Shown: piece by piece, positions 1-9,436 of the stretch
Layout: each line of letters begins with the position of its first letter
Position numbering within the stretch: position 1 is the stretch's first letter
Assembly: GCA_002633005.1 (NCBI GenBank)
Contig: NMRA01000252.1
Location: forward strand, 250,753-277,775
Direction: 5' to 3'
Length of the DNA: 27,023 nt
Source: Phoronis australis
Taxonomy: Eukaryota; Phoronida; Phoronidae
Notes under the pieces: generated by a model
The model's input: only the letters and a program-made list of their open reading frames with translations
Told to the model about the DNA's origin: nothing
Database searches by the model: none
Translations under genes and position numbers: made by a program

Positions 1-418
1 AAATGATTCTGTTCGAAGCACAAACTGGAGTAGAAAATTTGGTCAAAAAGGACTCATTCCACACCAAGAAATTGCCTCATTTTGCCCCCAAGAACACTTC
101 CCTTGTATCTCCTAAACCACCAAACTTTGTGATGTCATACTTCACCCAATTTCTCTCATCCCTAATGTGATTTATCAGACTAAACATGGATCTGAATGGC
201 TGACCCCCCACCTTGCCGCTTGTTGGCTGTACAGTGGTCGGTGGATCCGTGGACTGATACTTAACATACGAGAGGGTGTGCTCTGAGAAGATCGAGACTC
301 AGCAAGTCCTTTCCCGCTATTCGGTGCTATAGTACGCGACAGTTGTTGAAGGTGGCCTAATGGGGTAATGGTAATGGCAGGTAATGCCTATTTCTTCCAC
401 AAATTATTTCGTAAAAAC

Positions 419-601
419 TCACATTACTTCAGAATCCAGCATACATGTAGTACACTGGACAATTATCATAAAATGTTTCGTATACGTTACTGGTGATGTA
501 TTCTTTGACTCGTTAGCTTTGAAATGCAGGAGTTCGATCAAAACAAAGATAGATTTAAAGAGCTGTAAATCCACCGACATTCTTTCACTGGAAGTCGCCA
601 T
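419..601 (-). CDS. Possible first coding exon, unknown protein
   Basis: I do not recognise this protein. A 60-codon frame opens with ATG in the context CCAACATGGCGAC, which fits both a good translation start and a YY1-type initiator. The first 31 residues read like real protein: a short polar start (MATSSERM) and then an amphipathic, hydrophobic helix (LFKSIFVLIELLHF). After that the sequence turns unremarkable, and an exon end near 490-510 is possible, although the nearby GTAACG and GTATAC donors are only weak. CCAAT boxes lie just upstream. Further exons would lie leftwards, outside the window. It could also be a chance open frame next to a promoter-like sequence. Confidence 0.28.
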   Translation of the reverse strand: MATSSERMSVDLQLFKSIFVLIELLHFKANESKNTSPVTYTKHFMIIVQCTTCMLDSEVM

Positions 602-690
602 GTTGGTGACCTAGGTTGACCTATTATACAACTGACCAATAGGATGCCTTGTTTCTTGAAATCGGAACAGCCAATGATATTCCAAGAATG
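601..690 (-). promoter_or_regulatory. CCAAT/YY1-like promoter candidate
   Basis: On the minus strand, two inverted CCAAT boxes (plus-strand gaCCAATagg near 636 and agCCAATgat near 669) sit about 40 and 70 bases upstream of CCAACATGGCGAC. That last sequence resembles the YY1 element found over start sites of TATA-less genes. No TATA box is visible. Confidence 0.3.
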
Positions 691-885
691 CGGATGGAAA
701 AGTGTCCTGTAGCAGACCCCAACCAACCTCGAGGGTCTGTGCAGGAGACTCCAGTCCCTCATGTTTCTTCCAGGAAAGGAAATAAGCTTTTGTCCACACA
801 TGACTCGTTGCCTATGAAAGGGCATCCTCACCAACGAGGCTGACTTTTTTGCAGTCAGATATAGTTTCTCTTCATTCACAAACAA

Positions 886-1830
886 TCCACTGGCACATTG
901 TTTTATGGTAACTTAATACTGCGATTCACATTTCTCCAGGGCCACTGACCTGTACATTGTGCCATGCAGCCGTGCTGGTGTGTGGAAATGCTGTGGGTAG
1001 AGAAAGAGGTAACAAAGCTTGTCTGTGTTGTGGCTTGAAGTGGCCTTAAAATGTTACTGAACCTGGAACAAATATTGAATAATTAAGTGCTCCAGGTTCG
1101 GTCAAAAATGGTACCCCTGTTTTTCTAAAATAGGATATGGTGACTGCTCTACAATTTCACGCAGAATTAAATAATTACTATTTTCAGAAAGAAAAGGGTG
1201 TATATAATAAGTATTGTATAAAACTGCGTCTTTATTTTTCATTCGTAGCCATAGCAATTTTTAAACGCTTCACTTGTCTGCAAAATATGCAAGTTTTTTA
1301 GACAATTTCAAACCTTTGTTACCCACTTTCAAGCCTTTTTATTTTTGATACTTTCAGCAATTGTTAACTCCGATTACAGATTCATGGGTCTGTCAAGCAT
1401 ACTTCTCGTCTAAGGCTGATGGAACCGTTTCTCAAACTTTTTATCTTTCTTCTAATAGACGATATGAAGATTTGGGCCATTTAAAATGATGGATAATCTT
1501 TCTGTTGTTTAAGAGTAATTACAAATCGTAACGCACCATCAATTATGCAATTTTCACAATTTATAAACGACTTGCAACATTTCAAGGCATGAGTTAAGAT
1601 TATTCAGTCACTGAGAATTCAGAACATGAAATGTATTTTTATGGGTTTACAATTGATAGCAAAACAGTTTCACGAAATAAACTTCATGAAGGCTAATAAT
1701 TACTTCACCATGCTCTTTCCCTCAGACATGTATTACCTGTTATTTTCACACACTCAGTTGCACCAAATTTTATAACCCCAAACCTCTGTGCCAATCCCCC
1801 GGTAAGGACCTGAATAAGTCAATTAACAAA
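886..1830. other. Gene-free stretch
   Basis: AT-rich non-coding sequence. I see no open frame with protein-like composition, no repeat and no RNA gene. If the minus-strand SAP-type copy starting near 2556 is transcribed, this would be its intron. Confidence 0.5.
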
Positions 1831-1843
1831 ACGACTTACATAC

Positions 1844-2037
1844 CTTTCTTTAAAAATAGCTGTTTCTTTTCAAAGCCTTTGTTCGTTGTCTCCGATATAC
1901 AAAGTAGGCTTTGACAACAGATCTGCACTGGATGGGAAGATCTTGCTCGTTAGCTGCAGTCAAATGGTTAAAACCAATTTTTGTCCATTCAGGGACGGTG
2001 CAGAAACGATGCATATCTCCTCTGCACGGTACAAGCC
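1844..2037 (-). pseudogene. Second exon of a SAP/YqaJ-type element (decayed)
   Basis: Read on the minus strand, a good acceptor (TTTTTAGGTTTCAG) precedes a 194-base block that is open for about 63 codons and ends at a GAAAG|GTATGT donor. The peptide includes VPEWTKIGFNHL, DLPIQCRSVVKAYF and ALKRNSYF. From memory this pattern (W, then LP, then a helix ending YF, then an aromatic-rich turn) resembles the segment after the SAP domain in large SAP/SWIM/YqaJ proteins common in invertebrate genomes. It lies downstream of the SAP-like exon at 2471-2556 on the same strand. The open frame needs a phase-1 junction while the first exon ends in phase 2, and a TAA occurs five bases before the donor, so at least two small lesions are needed. 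I read it as a decayed copy. Confidence 0.42.
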
Positions 2038-2470
2038 CTGAAACCTAAAAACCAAAGGTTACGTGAAAACAAACATGATAGATTTCCATTTCAAGGTGTT
2101 ATAGATTTCCGGAAGACATAGGATAGGGAGTAAGCAAATAGTCTAATGGGCATTTGTCACGTACCCTTTGACATTGGGCTTGGATTGTAATCTTAACTCA
2201 CTAACCAACATCGAGTTGACAGCATAAACATTCAGCATTGATTGATGTAACTGTCACTGATAAACCTATTAGAAGTAATTCCAAACAATAATACTGCTTT
2301 GATGTACGAAAAGATCCCGAGTGGTACGTTAAGTATCGTAACACACAACACATTGAACAAAGATTAACCCGACTGGCCACTGCCGCGAAGTCGACATCGG
2401 CGAGTACCTCAGTTAACAAGCATCAGTAGAATAAACATGAAATATCCGTTAAAATAATCACATACCTTAC

Positions 2471-2556
2471 CTTTGTATAAGGTCGTGCTTACTTCCTCTC
2501 GTAGATGCACCCTTTTCACGCAATCTTAGATTCGGTTGGCACGGCTGCAACCCATT
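2471..2556 (-). pseudogene. SAP-like first exon, left copy
   Basis: A short open frame ends at the donor CAAAG|GTAAGG. Its last 20 residues follow the SAP pattern (L-x-L-R...G-A-S...G-S-K...L-I-x-R), a DNA-binding helix-extended-helix motif. The same frame is open in the inverted copy at 26837-26922, and most substitutions between the copies leave the SAP pattern intact, which supports past coding. The frame lacks an upstream ATG: the well-placed ATG at 2553-2555 is in another phase and hits a stop after nine codons. Either an ancestral indel broke it or the true start lies elsewhere. The next exon is probably 1844-2037. Confidence 0.42.
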
Positions 2557-2564
2557 TCACCAAG

Positions 2565-2659
2565 TATTTAAAGGGCTCGCGAAATCGAGGCTGCTTATCT
2601 ATCACCACTAGTACACGCGCGCCCTCTAGTTAATGTAAATTTTCCGAATAGCCCCATTG
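2565..2659 (-). promoter_or_regulatory. Promoter of the left SAP-type copy
   Basis: On the minus strand a CCAAT box (CCAATGGGG) near 2659 is followed by ACTAGAGGGCGCGCG and then TTTAAATA (2565-2572), just ahead of the SAP-like exon. The same order is kept in the inverted copy at the right end, apart from the degraded CCAAT. ACTAGAGGGCGC also resembles the 3' part of a CTCF core. Confidence 0.4.
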
Positions 2660-3273
2660 GCCGTACTCTCAGCAACTTTCGCTTCGCTGCGCAAAGAAAA
2701 CCACTCCGGGGTTCTATGTTGCATATAACGTGGATCAGTCAACTTGTTGAAGTTCGGGTTCAGTGAATAAAAGTTCTGTTGTTCTGAAAGCTTTACTAAA
2801 TACCCGGAATAAAGGTTTGATTTCCCATTTAGGTCAAATCCCAATTTTGTGATCTCTACCGACCGCTGTAGACATTCTTTTAGGTGGGCACGAATTTCAC
2901 TGCGTTTTGTTCTCATTAAAGAGATGACCGGGAAATACTTGGATTTCATCCAGTCATCTTTGCCGAGTCACTTGAACTTCTCTTCAGAGCGGATTAGCGT
3001 CTGTTCAGCGTCTCTCATTGTTTTATTACGATATCCTATGAACTTAATCAACTCTGACGCTGAGGGTATTGCACTAATGATCTGAGCAGAATAGTTCATT
3101 AGTATATCCGTTTCTTTTGTTAGCTCATCTACGAATTCCACTTCCCTTTCAACGTGGTTCAGTCTTTCCTGACGAGTTGACTTTGGTTCAAAACCCCACA
3201 GGTCAATTCTCCATGCGTTTGCCCTTTCCGCGACTAATTTTTTCCATCGACAGCTACAATTACAGTAGAGCTT
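2626..3273 (-). pseudogene. YqaJ-like exonuclease-domain fragment
   Basis: One minus-strand frame is open from 3273 to 2626 except for a single in-frame TGA at 2968-2970. It starts with a Cys-rich basic stretch (YCNCSCRWKKL), continues through a long helical region, and ends with TPEWFSLRSEAKVAESTA. That last part resembles the N-terminal motif of YqaJ-like (lambda-exonuclease fold) domains, where a W-F-x-x-R stretch precedes a T-x-S-type helix. The usual rest of the domain, with the acidic catalytic residues, is missing: the frame runs into the promoter region of the adjoining SAP-type copy. So this is a truncated, stop-interrupted remnant. In animals such domains are often fused to SAP and SWIM domains in large multicopy genes, which fits the neighbours. 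The family call rests on motif memory. Confidence 0.5.
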
Positions 3274-3615
3274 TCATAAGTGTATATTTTCAATTATCTG
3301 CCTGTTTATTCCTGTAAAAACGGAATCCTTTCAGAAAGGTTAATATGTTGTGTTGCAGTCAGAGATGCCACCGCAAAGTTCACTGTGGATTCACCTGGGC
3401 TATACTCTCCCCTTTCTGTTGACTGATCTAAAATCTGACCTGTATTTCATTGTCCAGACATAAATCTTATGAACTTTCCACGAAATAGCTGGTAGCCAGT
3501 TTCCCAGTACCGAAGTGTTTGTGGGTTTTGATAACGCATTTTGGAAGTGTTTTCCGCCGAAAATCACTCAACTATATCCAGGAATAATAGGAAACTTATG
3601 TTGTTCAAAGGCAGT

Positions 3616-4077
3616 CTACCTGATGCAAGAAGTTCCTTCAGTTTCACGTAAGATTCCACGAGACTGTTTTCTTTCATTGTTTCTATGACTTGGGGGAAGC
3701 AAGAAGCATAACTGGTCAAACTCTAATTCTTCATTACTGAGAGTCTCGTCTATTTTCAGATTCTCTTTGGCAAACTCATTATTATTGCTTGACTTCACTG
3801 GCGTATTCGGTGATTTCCTTTTGTTGTCGCAATTTTGTACAAAAATATTCGGCACTCACTTTCATCGGCCGCAACAAATTGTTTTCCCCCACCTGATACG
3901 TCTCGTGAGACAACTCCTGGGTGCATCTCAGTTTGGAGTCCCATTTTCTCAGTGGTTTCATGCAAAAGGAGACGTCTGTACTTTGAAACCTTGGGGTGGT
4001 GCACCGCCACGGCATGGGCAATGTTTTTTTCATGGTCGTTGAAGCTTGTCGGGTAACAATAACAATGAAACTGTTTC
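3616..4077 (-). pseudogene. Upstream exon(s) of the YqaJ-type element
   Basis: A strong minus-strand acceptor (polypyrimidine, then ATTTTTATTTCAG) ends at 4078, and all three frames are partly open behind it. One gives KQFHCYCYP and a His/Val-rich stretch. One gives a Lys/Cys-rich stretch from 4033 to 3782. A third runs from 3855 to 3616 with an acidic segment (NEELEFDQLCFLLPP). No single frame covers the block, so frameshifts are likely. The CxC and later His residues would suit a degenerate SWIM-type zinc motif, but I cannot show that. It is placed with the element because it has the same strand and lies just upstream of the YqaJ-like fragment. Confidence 0.3.
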
Positions 4078-4327
4078 CTGAAATAAAAATAAAAATTATT
4101 TGTGAAAATATCCATAACTAGTAAAATAGTACGCTTGGTGCACATGTAGTGCTCATGGCGATTTTGTGGAAATATAATTATGCTATGATATGCTATGACA
4201 TTTAGTTTTTGACACGAAAGTAACACAGTAATGACGCAAAATATCATTAATTCATTGTACCACACATGTTTTGTAACTTTTAAAACGTTATTACTAAAAC
4301 GTCCACTGTTGTTCAACACACCACAAT

Positions 4328-4686
4328 GCGTTTCCGATCGCTTTAGCGAACGCAAATTTGCGTTCCCGTTGCGTTCCTGATCGCTTATCATTGCGTTCTC
4401 GATCGCTTCGTTCAACAGAAAAGGGTTCTCATATCAGAGACCCTCACAATGCTACGGAAAACAAGCGTTGGGTTATATTTTCACAAGCCATTTCTTCATA
4501 ACTAAACCAAAATTTGCAAAAATAACATACAAATCACTTTCGGCCCAAGCTATCTGTCCTTCCAAAATGTGTTACGCCTTGAACTCGTGTCTGTTTTCGT
4601 ATTGAAACTAAAAAGAACCAAACATTCATCAAATTTACTTACATTTTCTGGCTTCGCTTCTCGTGCCAAATTTCGTTCTCGATCGC
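4328..4686. repeat. Cluster of GCGTTNNNGATCGC motifs with an 18-bp palindrome
   Basis: GCGTTTCCGATCGC (4328-4341), GCGTTCCTGATCGC (4371-4384), GCGTTCTCGATCGC (4393-4406) and the outlier TCGTTCTCGATCGC (4673-4686) share one 14-base pattern in one orientation. Between the first two lies a perfect 18-base palindrome, GAACGCAAATTTGCGTTC (4348-4365). Confidence 0.7.
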
Positions 4687-4897
4687 CTTCCGGTTGCGGG
4701 ACTTCGCAACGGTAACTGCGGAGGGCATGATATAACTGGGTATGTTGGAAATATCCACTGAAAACTGGGGAACATAATTTGTATCTTCGGTCCTTTGAAC
4801 TAGTTCTCAACTCTCTCCACCTGTTTTCTTCTTCAGTCGTAACCAATGTTTTCAGGCCAACCCGTCTCCTGAACGCCGCCCTTAGTGATCCGCTCAC
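4643..4897 (-). CDS. Possible exon, unknown basic protein
   Basis: A minus-strand frame of about 85 codons ends at a strong donor (AAAAT|GTAAGT). The composition is protein-like and charged, with RRRVGLKTL, TEEENRWRELR and GDRERNLAREAKPEN. There is no ATG at the head of this frame; the nearest ATG, at 4921-4923, is in a different phase and stops after nine codons. It is probably an internal exon with an unclear acceptor, or a once-coding fragment. I do not recognise the family. Confidence 0.28.
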
Positions 4898-4929
4898 TTT
4901 CCCCCACCCCTCCTTTTGGTCATCTTGTA

Positions 4930-5479
4930 ACCAGCTGTGACTTTAAACAGGGCTTTAACGTCACATGGGACTGAGCCACATGGAAATTACTACAGATGTT
5001 CACTTATTGACTATGACAGCAAGTGGTTGGCATCTAAAACTAATTTGATATACTAATAGAACCTAGATGTAAATTGTTTATTTTTCAGTGAGAACAGTCA
5101 ATCCTTGTCCGACATCTTGTGGAGTGCCGTCTCAACCACATGACCCAATAGGTACTTTCCCGGGGACCCCGGGGACGCCCGTCCAAGTTCCTTAGTAACA
5201 GGTAGTTTTTACTTTATACACTCAGGCGCTTGGTGCCGGGTTTGTATGTACAATGAGCAAACTAAGGCAGGAATCAAGGATGCTCCGCACAAAACACAGG
5301 CTGGTTCAAAAACTTTCAGGATTTTCAAATTTCCTCGTTTTATTTTCAACGATTGTTTCAAGCTACATTCATCCTTAGAACTAGTTGTATGGTTTAAGAT
5401 ACCCATTTAGAGTTACGAAAAGCCTTCGTGTTTGTTCGACATAATTTGTTTTCAACATGACGAGAGACTTGACCTAAAG
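4930..5479. other. Gene-free stretch
   Basis: Mostly AT-rich. It contains a GC-rich foldback, CCCGGGGACCCCGGG (5159-5173), and a possible 50-base exon between TTTTTCAG (near 5089) and ATAG|GTACTT (near 5151), which I could not tie to any gene. Confidence 0.4.
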
Positions 5480-5710
5480 ATGCCAAGTGACGGACGCAAA
5501 AAAGATGAACAAAAAGAAAAGAGTAGAGAATTGCATCGCTTTCAGTTGACAAAGGAATGCTTAGTTGTTGCTCGCACGAGGAAAGCAGGGATGCCCAGCG
5601 ATTCGAGTCACAGTTTTTATAGTGAATGTTCTCGTTTAAAATTACTTGAACTTCTTCTGACGAACTACGTCTCCTGGAAAATATATCCAATGCTTAACAC
5701 AGATATTTAA
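5480..5710 (+). CDS. Small open frame, unknown (weak)
   Basis: ATG in the context gacctaaagATGCC opens a 76-codon frame. Its first 20 residues are strongly charged (MPSDGRKKDEQKEKSRELHR) and the end is hydrophobic (LLELLLTNYVSW). A closely similar leader, gacctaagATG, precedes gene 2 at 14723. It lies 330 bases upstream of gene 1 on the same strand and could be an early exon of it, but I see no convincing donor. A frame of similar length is open on the opposite strand, which lowers confidence. Confidence 0.2.
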   Translation: MPSDGRKKDEQKEKSRELHRFQLTKECLVVARTRKAGMPSDSSHSFYSECSRLKLLELLLTNYVSWKIYPMLNTDI

Positions 5711-6040
5711 CAGCCATGTTAGATAGACTTCCATTTTTGTTTGTAATAATTTTCAACAGGGTTGATAAAATCTCATGAATTTTAATTGTAGGATATTTTT
5801 TATCAAATCCAGACCAGCATGGTATGCAGTCTCATGTCACGCGAGCGCTACTTGACGTGTAAACATCTTGGCTTTTAAACAAATTTAGAAGCGTATTTAG
5901 ATCTGGCTTCGAGTGCCCTAACAGGTTTACAATGCAATGCTACTCAGTTGTTGTTTAATCCTGTTCATGTGTATTGGACATGTTACTGAGACAAATAATA
6001 CCCACATTGCTTAGATCGTTTTAGTCAAGGTAAGTCTACA

Positions 6041-6851
6041 ATGTCAAAATCCAACAAATGTGAGAAACCGAAATCAAAACCACATAAACTGTCAAAGACA
6101 AGGTCTGGTCGGATTAACTCTAAAAAGTCGAAATCAAAATCATTTGAGGGTGGAAAGAAAATCCGAAAAAGTAGATGCGATGCAAGGTATGGAAATCGAC
6201 AGGTGCAAAGTTGGCCGAGTGTAAGTAAGAAGAGACAGTACGAGAAAAGTAAGAATAGGACATCTAAAGGTGGTAATCGGAGTTATAGTGCTAGAAGTTT
6301 GAAATCGAAAATGAGAAACAAAGGGAACAGTGGAAAAGGCAGATTTGATAAACCCAAAACAAAAATTTCTGATGAAAAAACATTTCAATTGGCCACACAA
6401 AAGGCAGGTAAAGATAAAAGGATAAAAGTAAATGCAGCAGCCAGAAAAGGCGCATTGGATAATCAGAAAATTAAAAAGGCCAGAATTCCGATAAGTAAAA
6501 CAGTAGAAGTAAGGAGAAACAAGTATGATGCGAAAGAAGCTAATGCACGTACAGACAAAGCAGTGGCTCAAAACACAGGTTTAGAAACTGGTCGAGAGGA
6601 GCTCAACGAAATGCTGAAGGAAAAGGCAGAGTTGGTCGCAGGTGCAGCTACCGCTGGTTTAGAAAAACGCGTGGCGATGCTGGAAAACCAGATAAAGACT
6701 TTGGTGGAAAGATCATATATGAGGCCACCGTCAACTTCAAAGCTATTTGGCACTGGCTTCAGTACAATTGATTCACCTGTTTGTGCTTGTCAATCTTATC
6801 GATCGAAAAGCAATGTTCAAACAGATCAGAGTGCGTTTTTTGGTAAACTAG
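6041..6851 (+). CDS. Gene 1, exon 1: Lys/Ser-rich basic protein with coiled coil
   Basis: I do not recognise the family. The ATG at 6041 opens a 290-codon frame, but a strong donor (CTAG|GTGAGT) at 6851/6852 probably ends the exon after residue 270. Residues 1-110 are Lys/Ser/Arg-rich and disordered (KSKSF, GGKKIRKSR), like nuclear proteins that bind nucleic acid. Residues 110-180 are less basic and Ala-rich. Residues 184-224 form a short coiled coil (LEKRVAMLENQIKTLVERS). The remainder, with a small CAC motif, leads to the junction. The exon ends in phase 1, which matches the last exon at 12668 (G + AG gives Glu). A GTAAGT twelve bases before the ATG might mark an alternative 5' splice site. 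Function is inferred from composition only. Gene 3 has the same layout. Confidence 0.72.
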
Positions 6852-7549
6852 GTGAGTACAAAAATAGATTAAGGTTGACGTTAGAAATAAAAACAACTGT
6901 GCCGTTGGTATAAAGGTGTATAAAACAATTACCATGTGTATTGATAAGGCAGTTCAAAACATGTGGCTATCGTCGATAGCATGAAAATGGTGGAGTGACA
7001 AGCGAACAGCAAAATGTCGAATATTCGATTGAATAATTTTTTTCGAAGCGCTTGATTTTTGTGCAGCAATATTTGCTGTGTTAATTTTGGAGATAAATGT
7101 GTTCACGCGATCTCAGTTTCGACTTGTGCAGGCTAATATGTGATGTGCAATTTGAGTGTGATATGTATGACTTAATTCTACACTTTCACGGTGCGGACTT
7201 CCAACCCTGTTTAAGGATAGCCAATTCTCAGCACTTAAACATGGCTGAAGGTCCACAAGAGGCTCTTCACCACTTGGTGAAATGGACATAAACCAAATTA
7301 TGGAAGGAAAACTCTCGTTCAGTGTGTTAGTACTAACTAACCAAATCAAATTCCCTTGCCACGTTTAGAAAACCGAAAACGGTTTTACCGGTTATATTTT
7401 GCATCTTTTCACCTTCCTCTAACAACAACGAATCAAATCATCTGCCATCTTCTATCCTCAGTTTTTTTACACAAGGGCAACGCAGAGCGTCGATATGCAC
7501 GCACGAATGCATTGCAAATGATGTGCTTATAAGGTTATTTATTTGTATT

Positions 7550-8995
7550 ATAAAAATGGCCACTAGATAGCGCAAAATCATACAATCCATCTAAAAACAG
7601 GAACATGCCATATTTCATAAAAATCTGTCAATGAACTTCAGAGAAACAAAGGAAAACAGAATAAAATGAAATTGCCACTAGTCCGTTGGATCCGCCTGAA
7701 AGTCGTCGTCGTCTGTTGTTATCTTCATATAAATACACTTACTAAATTAAGTAAAGATCTTGCAGTGGATTTAGGAGATACAACTATGGGCGCAAAACAA
7801 AACTACCACTAGGAGGCGCCACAGTAGTCAGTCACCATCATCAAAGGTCGTTTCACACCGAGAACATGTATGCCAATTTTCAAATGATTTGGTTGATACA
7901 GGGGTGGACGCCAAAAACAAGAATTTGAAAACAGCAAAAATGGCCGCTAATTGGTGCAAAATACCACGATTCCATCCAAAAACAGGAAGATAGCATCATC
8001 ACACCATTAGATGCCTATATTTAATTTTTTATGGAAATCTGTGGAGGACCTTTGAAGATGCTGATGTAGCGTAAATACTAAAATTGTCACTAGGGGGCAC
8101 AGCAGTAGTAAAATCTGTCCGAAAGTCGTAGTCATCCGTAGTCAACATCATATAAATACACTTGCTAAATTAAGTAAAGATTCTACTAACGGTTTAGGAG
8201 ATACAGCCATAGGCGCAACAAAACTGCCACTAGGAGGCGCCGCAGTAGTCGAAATCGTCGGAAATCATCGTGAACCATCCTCTTTACAGTAAGCACATAC
8301 ATGCCAATTTTCACAATCATCCTTTGAGCGGTTTGGTTGATAGAGGGGTGGACGCAAAAAACAGACTCGAAAACAGTAAAAATGTCCACTGGGTGGCGCA
8401 TAATACGTCGAATCCATCCGAAAACGGGAGGATAGCATCACCTCACTAATAGGTGCCTACACATTAAATTTTATGAAAATCCGTTAAGGACTTTTGAAGA
8501 TACAAAGGTAAACGTAAAAAATAAAATGGCCAGTAGGGGGTATATCGGTAGTCGGATCTGTCCTAAAGTGGTCGCTTCTGTTGTTAACGACATATAAATA
8601 TACTTACTAAATTTCCTAAAGATCCTGCGAACGGTTTAAGAGATACAGCCATAGGCGCAAAAATTTGTCAATAGGAGGCGCCACAGTAGTCAAAATTGTC
8701 GGAAAATCATCGTCGACCGTCCTCTTCATAGTAAGCACATACATGCCAATTTTCACAATCATCCTTTGAGCGGTTTGGTTGATAGAGGGGTGGACGTAAA
8801 AAAAGACTCGAAAACAGTAAAAGCGGCCACTAGGTGGCGCAAACTACGTCGAATCCATCCCGAAACGAAAGGATAGCCTCATCTCACTAATAGGTGCCTA
8901 CAGGTCAAATTTCATGAAAATGCGTTCAGGACTTTTGAAGATACAAAGGTAGGCGTAAAAAACTAAAATTGCCACTAGGAGGCACACCGGTAGGC
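7550..8995 (+). repeat. Higher-order satellite, 3 x ~145 bp monomers per ~441 bp unit
   Basis: Eleven diverged monomers lie head to tail. Each begins with a variant of CCACTAGGNGGCGC and ends with a shared tail (GGTTTNNNGATA...GGNG then A-rich). Motif starts are 7560, 7675, 7806, 7944, 8087, 8227, 8386, 8530, 8668, 8827 and 8972, an average step near 141. Monomers three apart are far more alike than neighbours, so the real unit is an A-B-C trimer of about 441 bases with about 3.7 copies; the first copy is shorter. The monomer head at 8827-8840 matches the animal CTCF core CCASYAGRKGGCRS exactly. Several others differ at one position. Confidence 0.85.
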
Positions 8996-9226
8996 GCATA
9001 ATAATGACGTCATGTAGTTACCCGAATGCCAGCCAATGAGCCCACTAAAGGATTTAGTTCATGAGTTCACCGGTAGGTTAAAAATTGCAAGACCGCCAAC
9101 TCTGTATACTTTCAATGGACGAAATCTGTGCTGTTTTGCAAAAGCCGTTACGTCATTATTTAATAGCGTCGCCCGCCTGGCCAAGTTATCTGGTGTTATT
9201 TCCGGCAAGTACGTCGTCTGCTAATC

Positions 9227-9342
9227 GTGGTGGGTTGCTGTGTGGCCGGGTATTCGATCACAAAGGCGAAATGCAAAGGCGTTAGCTTCCATAGCGTACG
9301 GGGACCCTGTAATCGGCTGTGGGAGAAAAACCTTATGACTTG
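9227..9342 (+). pseudogene. THAP zinc-finger N-terminal remnant
   Basis: The frame GTG GTG GGT TGC TGT... reads VVGCCVAGYSITKAKCKGVS and continues with FHSV, an Arg, then RLWEKN. THAP domains begin M-x-x-C-C-V-x-x-C and continue with a basic stretch, then V-S-F-H-x-x-P/R and a conserved Trp; this order is visible here. The second zinc Cys is replaced (Y in CVAGY), there is no ATG, and the domain stops after about 38 residues, just before the TA microsatellite. The C-x-x-H half is absent. It is a broken fragment, perhaps from a P-element or Kolobok-like transposase or a THAP host gene. It lies on the sense strand of the gene 1 intron. Confidence 0.5.
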
Positions 9343-9364
9343 TATAAACCTTAATGAAAATAAG

Positions 9365-9368
<4 letters not shown>

Positions 9369-9434
<66 letters not shown>
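9369..9434. repeat. (TA)33 microsatellite
   Basis: 66 bases of uninterrupted TA directly after the THAP remnant. Open frames crossing it (Tyr-Ile repeats) are artefacts. Confidence 0.98.

Positions 9435-9436
<2 letters not shown>

Larger units (their letters stand above)
2371..2659 (-). repeat. Left arm of a long inverted repeat
   Basis: This block reappears inverted at 26735-27023. Aligned by eye over the central 180 bases I count 12 mismatches. It spans promoter, SAP-like exon, splice donor and the start of an intron. The two arms face outward, about 24 kb apart. The outer limit cannot be seen because the right arm runs into the window end. Confidence 0.9.

Noticed and set aside
5089-5151. 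A short exon between TTTTTCAG and ATAG|GTACTT
   Set aside because: All three frames contain a stop and nothing links it to gene 1; it could be UTR only.
5159-5173. GC-rich foldback CCCGGGGACCCCGGG as a regulatory hairpin
   Set aside because: A seven-base arm pair with no context; chance in a small GC patch is likely.
6140-6571. 143-codon antisense frame opposite gene 1
   Set aside because: Phe/Ser/Cys-rich mirror of the basic exon with no start context or splice support.
6966-6980. GCTATCG-T-CGATAGC foldback
   Set aside because: Too short, and isolated inside an intron.
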